Source of the DNA: Thiobacillaceae bacterium
GTDB taxonomy: Bacteria > Pseudomonadota > Gammaproteobacteria > Burkholderiales > Thiobacillaceae
DNA: 20,959 nt
Direction of reading: 5' to 3'
Assembly (NCBI GenBank): GCA_012274165.1
Contig: JAAPAA010000006.1
Location: forward strand, 1-20,959
A program made the position numbers and the translations under genes. The notes below the pieces were generated by a model that was given only the letters and a program-made list of their open reading frames with translations, made no database searches and had not been told where the DNA came from. Positions 18,501 through 20,959 of this stretch are shown here, in pieces (the first letter of the stretch is position 1; every line of letters begins with the position of its first letter).

Positions 18501-18563
18501 GAACATCTGCTGCTTGAACATATTGCCGAGCAGCTGGGGCGGGAATTTGCTGTGCCAGCATAG
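12504..18563 (+). CDS. chpA: Hybrid CheA-type histidine kinase ChpA (PilL), multi-Hpt with C-terminal receiver
   Basis: Giant cytoplasmic kinase of 2019 residues that phosphorylates PilG and PilH. Hpt-like modules are visible with H51 (HQVAGALRMVG), a degenerate one where Q483 replaces histidine (QQAQGALTMLEL), then H802 (FHTLKGSGRMVG), H1092 (IHTLGGIAGTAG) and H1301 (LHTIKGSARMVG). Acidic, proline- and alanine-rich linkers separate them (about 640-760, 885-1045, 1155-1250). The CheA core follows: dimerisation region from about 1410, ATPase N-box HLLRNALAHGIE (H1600), G1 DDGGGLD (1644-1650), G2 GRGVGMD (1695-1701), and a CheW-like domain to about 1880. The terminal receiver has D1900/D1901, phospho-acceptor D1944 and K1996. 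The start has AGGA at 12490-12493. An A9 run sits at codons 600-603. In many species this gene is called pilL. Confidence 0.95.
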   Translation: MSALLDYDTGPLNWVRGDIDAALQAALGRVQAYSADADLTNALRLARDDAHQVAGALRMVGLEGAATLAGALESCLIDINESRLTANDETLRALRNALEGLQRWIKDLSDGRGSGELALFPLYKRLRELQGAERIFEGELFFPDLQLRVAGKAAGGGLSQEALATEVKTARGLFQRGLLAFLRNVEAEQGLQRMRDALAAIERIAPSQASQTFWWACVGFIDSLIAHGVEADFHVKQLLARVDLQMRRLMEGSPQVAERLLRDALFFVAKSQTLDGRAAEVRESLGLDRYLPGRGLLDPEALARMRPLLDAMQAGLKAARDNWHAYVEGQPEQLVQFQGQLERMQPQAHAFENSGLPTLLSELAAIANAAGQREGEVREQMNLEVASTLLFIQNAIDHEDVLHSDFAARAAGQQARLNALIEGREMPAPVMVDANQREAERDMLVHMAQEVSLNLKQMEEALDAFFRDEDERAALANLPALAQQAQGALTMLELPEAASLLAAATATVQPFASEGYPDEGTRQRLADAFSSLGIYVESYCAGRADAGIILRPVLIDFGLLDADSVNENGLGDTVESGLPARKADVQANYLDWRDQADDDAKKKFLDALTELSRDADLIDDTTLKNQTRSALEACREVLEAPLALDAAIEAMTGLALPARADAASVPAMTLDWIEPASEASPDRPPYDTPATDYCEVPDYCVVLDVKSDEPIDLPLMEADASTTEAIIKPAQPAAGPVESIEPAATAEDTLLAAIPEDSEPELLEIFLEEANEVLVTMGEACGFCQNNPDDKESLTVIRRAFHTLKGSGRMVGLNDLGETGWRFEQLMNGWLAEKKSANSDLLRLLGRANGVFQDWVNALQSNQPVALPVPALLAALERVARGDALDAAPVVAVEPVPVEVIPASEIPAVEGAAIESPVAETMAEAVEAETMHAAEPAVELTADAETDWMTPSDSVDEPAVEYDAASPADFVLESSASDSVETAPEASPLQADEMPLELAASLEASPQASALNVGAIIEYAVAPVAAEPDVPEPVTPLQPDEICIGTVCISIGLHEIFMTESRQRLEVLQSEAERHADIANSAVSEQARRAIHTLGGIAGTAGIAPLAELSHALELYWNRFAHAPLPAAHLPLVQDTVARLHAMFAAIENLQLPESAEDLIAVLGELEDEQAMPAVVCVETPPADMLDEMPDVAAETAIEATPEVDVPAVAAAPLVAPLETGHGEVVAGVMDVSALVPDLKLAAPAPVFERREVTDELDEQLLPIFLEEADTLLPDTSAQLRAWRAAPGETAARNALQRTLHTIKGSARMVGAMRLGELTHVMESRVIAVIEGHLSASAEVFETLETQVDRLAEAVERLKRGELAPPDEDAAAPLAEPIEPVFAAAEGVTVAANVPQADPLAMTQPVTRESNALTLRVRADWIDRLVNQAGEVAIARSRIESEVFAFKRHVGELSDALVRLRGHIREVEIQAESQMQATFQTQGESEQFDPLEFDRFTRFQEVTRFLAESVNDISTVQHILLARLGEADAALIQQTRLNRELQQDLLRVRMVPLYSVAERLYRTVRQTARDVDKRAQLDIQGGELEIDRSVLEKVTAPLEHLLRNALAHGIETPETRRAAGKPEFGEIVLTARQSGNEMLLTVKDDGGGLDYARIREKAEANGLLLPGVEPTETLLAQMIFTAGFSTAESVTQVAGRGVGMDVVKSEISALGGRIDITSEAGVGTSFNIFLPLTLAMTQAVMIQAAKRDFALPAPLVRQVLELKPHELEAAMAAGEIDWRGGKYPLSYLPHLLGETDAVHEVLRYNPVVLLASGSSQAAILVDTIEGTREIVVKNIGPQMARITGVAGATVRGDGRVVLILNPVPLALRWASLPRTERATPAAVAAEVSAVVQPPMVLVVDDSLTVRKITTRLLTREGFRVDSAKDGVDALEKMRDLIPDIVLLDVEMPRMDGFELARVMRGDERMKSVPIIMITSRTADKHRNHALEIGVNVYLGKPYQEHLLLEHIAEQLGREFAVPA
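14303..14312 (+). other. A9 slippery tract inside chpA
   Basis: Nine A followed by G, read in frame as GCA AAA AAA AAG, so it contains the A-AAA-AAG heptamer known from the dnaX frameshift site. A one-base backward slip meets TGA at 14318-14320; a one-base forward slip meets TGA at 14326-14328. Either would give an approximately 605-residue N-terminal product with only the first Hpt-like modules. No obvious stimulatory Shine-Dalgarno sequence or hairpin flanks it. Confidence 0.5.
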
Positions 18564-18579
18564 TGGGTCGTAGCATGGC

Positions 18580-18612
18580 AATAAAAACGGGCACTTGGTG
18601 CCCGTTTTTATT
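18580..18612 (+). terminator. Rho-independent terminator of the pil cluster
   Basis: A 15-bp perfect stem (AATAAAAACGGGCAC paired with its complement across the loop TTG) ends in TTTTTATTT, 16 bp after the chpA stop. The A-rich left arm makes it symmetrical, so it could also stop transcription arriving from the right. It isolates the pil genes from the accessory patch downstream. Confidence 0.92.
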
Positions 18613-18631
18613 TGGTTGACTGGAGTTGATT

Positions 18632-18778
18632 GTGGGATTCATACCTTGGATCAGGTCAGGCACTCCGCGTTATCGGTTGAATCCGCAGCCAAGAATGGAC
18701 ATTGCGCAGAGTCCGCTGTCGTCCGACGACCAAGAGACCAAGGACCGCTTCACCAACACGGCATCGATGGCATACTGA
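18632..18778 (+). CDS. Possible small protein upstream of the DUF5677-like gene
   Basis: A 48-residue open frame starting with GTG, preceded by GGAG at 18622-18625 with six bases spacing. The product begins GFIPWIRSGTPRYR and ends DRFTNTASMAY; an internal ATG at 18695 would give 27 residues. I recognise no family. It could be a real small protein, a leader peptide for the next gene, or the remains of a broken gene. The only support is the ribosome-binding site and its position between the terminator and the next gene. Confidence 0.22.
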   Translation: MGFIPWIRSGTPRYRLNPQPRMDIAQSPLSSDDQETKDRFTNTASMAY

Positions 18779-18804
18779 GTTGTATACACTTTGGAAACGA
18801 TATC

Positions 18805-19698
18805 GTGAGTGAGCGAGCCCAAAAGCTAGAGGAGTTACGCGAAGTCATCCAAGGGCAGTTGGAACTGCTAAATCTCACCCTGTACGTGATGTCTCAAGGC
18901 CCGACGTTCTACAAGGGGCAACCCTTTGCTTGTGTGCTGGAAAGAGACAAAGCGCGCGCCACAGCCGCTGTGTCGATGGGAGCAGGGCAATCCCTGAACA
19001 CTATCCTGAAGAACTCAACCGAGAGCGGCATTGCTGTACGTGACCTGTACCCCATAGCTCGTGCAGTGGTTGAAGGCTTCATCAACGCCGCCTTCTTCAC
19101 AACACAGCCTATCGAGATTTCACAAAGAGCACTGAATCATCGGTTCTATGCTGCCTGGAAGTACCACAACCGCGTTGTGGGGACTGGCGATTTTATGTTC
19201 GCCCTAGGCAGCGATCCAGACCCCAAGGCGACGATTGCAAAGAACTTCCCCGAGTTCTCGGGTAAGGGGCAAGACTCATGGAGCAACCTCGATGCACCGT
19301 CAAAGATCGACCGCATAGGAAAAGTCGTGAGGGCCTCGGGTGGTGCCTTGCTGGGCGCATACGCAGGAATCTACGCTGTGTCCTCTGAGATCATCCACGG
19401 CTCTGTGTACGGGATGAGCCACTTCATGAGTGCTCATGGCAGCAAGGAACCCACCACCGAGACGTTCCTAGCTGGCACAGAAGAGCAGATGATCGACATC
19501 CTCTCCGCAGTGGGACACGCTGCGAGTGGCTTCATTGCCTCATTCGCCAATGTCCACAAGTTCGGGCCTTTGGTCCAAGATGAGCACGAACTATTCAAAC
19601 GCCTCTTCAAGGCAGCGTCAGGCGACGATTGGGCAGGCGGCGATCTCTCAGAGCAGAAGATCGGAGCGGAGAATGCGTTAGATACAAAGAGGATCTGA
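18805..19698 (+). CDS. DUF5677-like protein of unknown function
   Basis: A soluble, mostly helical protein of 297 residues without signal peptide. An N-terminal helix (SERAQKLEELREVIQGQLEL) precedes a helical core with VRDLYPIARAVVEGFINAAFF (78-98; R79, R86, E90) and SSEIIHGSVYG (193-203; H198). This R..E / S...HG pattern is what I know from DUF5677, a family with no assigned activity. The start is the GTG at 18805, with GGAAA eight bases before it; the frame is open back to 18595 but that stretch runs into the chpA terminator. Composition is lower in GC and uses codons such as CTA and AGA that the pil genes avoid, suggesting acquisition by transfer. It is flanked by short unrecognised ORFs. 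Confidence 0.6.
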   Translation: MSERAQKLEELREVIQGQLELLNLTLYVMSQGPTFYKGQPFACVLERDKARATAAVSMGAGQSLNTILKNSTESGIAVRDLYPIARAVVEGFINAAFFTTQPIEISQRALNHRFYAAWKYHNRVVGTGDFMFALGSDPDPKATIAKNFPEFSGKGQDSWSNLDAPSKIDRIGKVVRASGGALLGAYAGIYAVSSEIIHGSVYGMSHFMSAHGSKEPTTETFLAGTEEQMIDILSAVGHAASGFIASFANVHKFGPLVQDEHELFKRLFKAASGDDWAGGDLSEQKIGAENALDTKRI

Positions 19699-19802
19699 TG
19701 GGGACGATTCAAACGCCGATGTCCCGCACGCGAGCCCAACCCGTCACTCGACCCTGCTCACTACGGCGAGCCTCAACTCGCGGCCCAGCTTCTCAAACTT
19801 GA
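19698..19802 (+). CDS. Possible 34-residue arginine-rich peptide coupled to the DUF5677-like gene
   Basis: The upstream stop and this start overlap as TGATG, and AGAGGA at 19688-19693 lies four bases before the ATG, which is the arrangement of a translationally coupled gene. The product (MGTIQTPMSRTRAQPV...) is basic, has no recognisable domain, and may simply be a chance frame or the start of a decayed gene. It overlaps the minus-strand frame at 19744-19905, so at most one of the two is likely real. Confidence 0.2.
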   Translation: MGTIQTPMSRTRAQPVTRPCSLRRASTRGPASQT

Positions 19803-19905
19803 GCGACCGCTTCTGGGCATCGAGATCGGCGCACTGAAGGTCCGCTGTGGGTCGACAACCGAAGTTCACAGTCTTGCCGCCCGATGTTGCCTGCCACTTC
19901 GGCAT
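19744..19905 (-). CDS. Possible 53-residue small protein, unrecognised
   Basis: A minus-strand open frame beginning ATG at 19905, 12 bases after the stop of the methyltransferase-regulatory gene. The product starts MPKWQATSGGKTVNFGC and contains two cysteines (C17, C25) and a charged C-terminal half (KRSLKFEKLGRELR). The amino-acid mix is more protein-like than the opposite strand, but there is no Shine-Dalgarno sequence and I know no family for it. It could be a small gene or a fragment left by a rearrangement. Confidence 0.28.
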   Translation of the reverse strand: MPKWQATSGGKTVNFGCRPTADLQCADLDAQKRSLKFEKLGRELRLAVVSRVE

Positions 19906-19917
19906 GCGCTTTTAAAA

Positions 19918-20959
19918 TCAGGAATCAATGCACACACCCTGCCGCACCCACTGCCAGAGCTGGCGGTCGATTTGCTGCGCCAGTTGTTCAGGCGGCAATT
20001 CAATGCCCGTTTCAGCGAGATAGGCCTGCATCACTTCACCCAATGCGGCCTGGTCGCGGCTGCCGTCCATCCACTGCAGCAGCGCGCGCGCGGGTGCATC
20101 CAGATCGATTGCCACGTGCCGTATTCCGCTCACCACCCAGCCCGGCGTGGCTGCCTGCAGGCGTGCCAGCGCATGCGCGAGCGGATGGCTGCCGGGTTCG
20201 TCGGCGGCCTCGACTGCCGTTAGCCCGGGCAAGGTCGGCATCACGCTGTGGGTTGTGACCAGGCTGAACCAGGCCTGATTGAAGCGCGTGGTGTCCGCTT
20301 CGCCAGTGATGCCGAATTCATGGCGCACAGCATGGGCCGCAGTGATCAGATCGGGATAGCTCAGCGCGCGCGGATACGCTGACGACAGCGTGATCAAGGC
20401 GGCCTTGGCCAGCGCATCGCTCACTGCAAACGTATTGCCGGTTGGGTTGATGAAGCTTTGCACGCTATCGTGTTCAAGGTCGAGTTCCTCGTCGCATGCG
20501 AGGTCGGCATAAAACGCCAGTTCGCCTAGCGCCTCCACCCTGGGTGGCTGGGCGCAGGGTGCGTCGGCGCGGGCGACCAGTGCGCGGCGAAAACGCGTGC
20601 CGAGCGCGTCGTCCAATGCGCTTTCCGCGTCCAGCCAGCGCCCGGCCATGCCGTCGGGAGACAGCCCCCAGGCATCTTCCAGTTCGATCACGGCGCGGCG
20701 CGGTCCGGCCTCGCCGACATAGCGCAGGCCGTGTTGATCGAGTTGTGCGGCGAATTCGCCAAACGGCATCGGTGCGTTGTGTTCGGCCAGGTATTCGTGA
20801 AACAGGTACGACGGCGCGGCGGTTTGGAGATAGGCAATTTCCTTCAGCAGCGCGGGATCGGTCCATTCCATGGCCAGTTCATCCAGCACGGTGCGTGCGG
20901 CGGCGTAGCGTTGCTGTGCGGAGGGCTCACCGGCGGTGCGCGCAAGCAGCGCATCGCGC
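19918..20959 (-). CDS. Methyltransferase regulatory domain protein (N-terminus outside window)
   Basis: C-terminal 346 residues of a larger protein; the frame is open to the right edge with normal coding character (ALLARTAGEPSAQQRYAAAR), so the start lies outside. The stretch ending in YLQTAAPSYLFHEYLAEHNAPM followed by FGEFAAQLDQHGLRYVGEA is the hallmark of the methyltransferase regulatory domain (PF10119). That domain normally follows a class I SAM-dependent methyltransferase domain in proteins of about 500 residues. The remaining C-terminal part (WMDGSRDQAALGEVMQAYL) resembles the winged-helix-like tail of such proteins. The methyltransferase domain itself and its substrate cannot be judged here. 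It is not a CheR-type enzyme, so it does not replace the missing pilK. Its stop is TGA at 19918-19920 with no clear terminator. Confidence 0.75.
   Translation of the reverse strand, partial: RDALLARTAGEPSAQQRYAAARTVLDELAMEWTDPALLKEIAYLQTAAPSYLFHEYLAEHNAPMPFGEFAAQLDQHGLRYVGEAGPRRAVIELEDAWGLSPDGMAGRWLDAESALDDALGTRFRRALVARADAPCAQPPRVEALGELAFYADLACDEELDLEHDSVQSFINPTGNTFAVSDALAKAALITLSSAYPRALSYPDLITAAHAVRHEFGITGEADTTRFNQAWFSLVTTHSVMPTLPGLTAVEAADEPGSHPLAHALARLQAATPGWVVSGIRHVAIDLDAPARALLQWMDGSRDQAALGEVMQAYLAETGIELPPEQLAQQIDRQLWQWVRQGVCIDS

Noticed and set aside
16284..18581. 765-residue open frame on the minus strand opposite the chpA kinase core
   Set aside because: It mirrors the third-codon GC bias of chpA, has histidine/glutamine-rich low-complexity sequence and no domain; chpA motifs on the plus strand are unambiguous.
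18613..19917. Insertion sequence, integrase or tRNA-type attachment site bounding the accessory patch
   Set aside because: No transposase-like or integrase-like frame, no terminal inverted repeats and no tRNA fold were seen; the transfer idea rests on composition alone.
1..20959. CRISPR arrays, rRNA or tRNA genes
   Set aside because: No regularly spaced repeats, cloverleaf-like segments or rRNA-like sequence were seen on either strand.

Overview
The window looks like chromosomal DNA of a GC-rich betaproteobacterium, most likely a sulfur-oxidising, Thiobacillus-like member of the Nitrosomonadales/Hydrogenophilales group. The evidence is the mix of genes: a DsrS-like protein otherwise known from sulfur-oxidiser dsr loci, periplasmic c-type cytochromes, DsbD, a compact thiD-thiE-hemL operon opposite a rubredoxin gene, and a pilGHIJ-chpA twitching chemosensory cluster. 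The assignment comes from reading the proteins only; no database was searched.

Layout. (1) 3-1778 is the disulfide reductase DsbD, cut by the left edge, converging on a DsrS-like gene (1798-2862, minus). (2) Divergent from dsrS, 3000-4519 holds a translationally coupled pair: an exported dihaem cytochrome c fused to a C-terminal DUF302 domain, then a small exported stand-alone DUF302 protein. (3) 4550-7324 (minus) is the operon thiD-thiE-hemL: HMP-phosphate kinase, thiamine-phosphate synthase and glutamate-1-semialdehyde aminomutase, with thiD and thiE overlapping at GTGA. A rubredoxin gene (7378-7560) diverges from it across only 53 bp. (4) 7714-8616 is an exported, cysteine-free protein of unknown function that seems to contain two similar halves; a strong terminator follows. 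(5) 8949-18563 is the pilG-pilH-pilI-pilJ-chpA system: two CheY-like regulators, a CheW-like adaptor, a membrane receptor and a 2019-residue hybrid CheA-type kinase. It ends in a near-perfect hairpin terminator. (6) 18613-19917 is a small accessory patch with different composition. It carries a DUF5677-like gene plus several unrecognised short ORFs. (7) 19918 to the right edge (minus) is the C-terminal part of a methyltransferase-regulatory-domain protein, cut by the edge.

Working together. The first 4.5 kb reads as a periplasmic redox neighbourhood: DsbD exports reducing equivalents, and the cytochrome-DUF302 fusion pairs haem electron transfer with a domain holding two cysteines. The Pil genes form a complete receptor-adaptor-kinase-response-regulator pathway for type IV pilus twitching, but no pilK (CheR) or chpB (CheB) lies within the cluster as seen here. 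The points most worth a second look are the cytochrome/DUF302 pair, the duplicated-domain exported protein, an A9 slippery tract inside chpA and the accessory patch after chpA.
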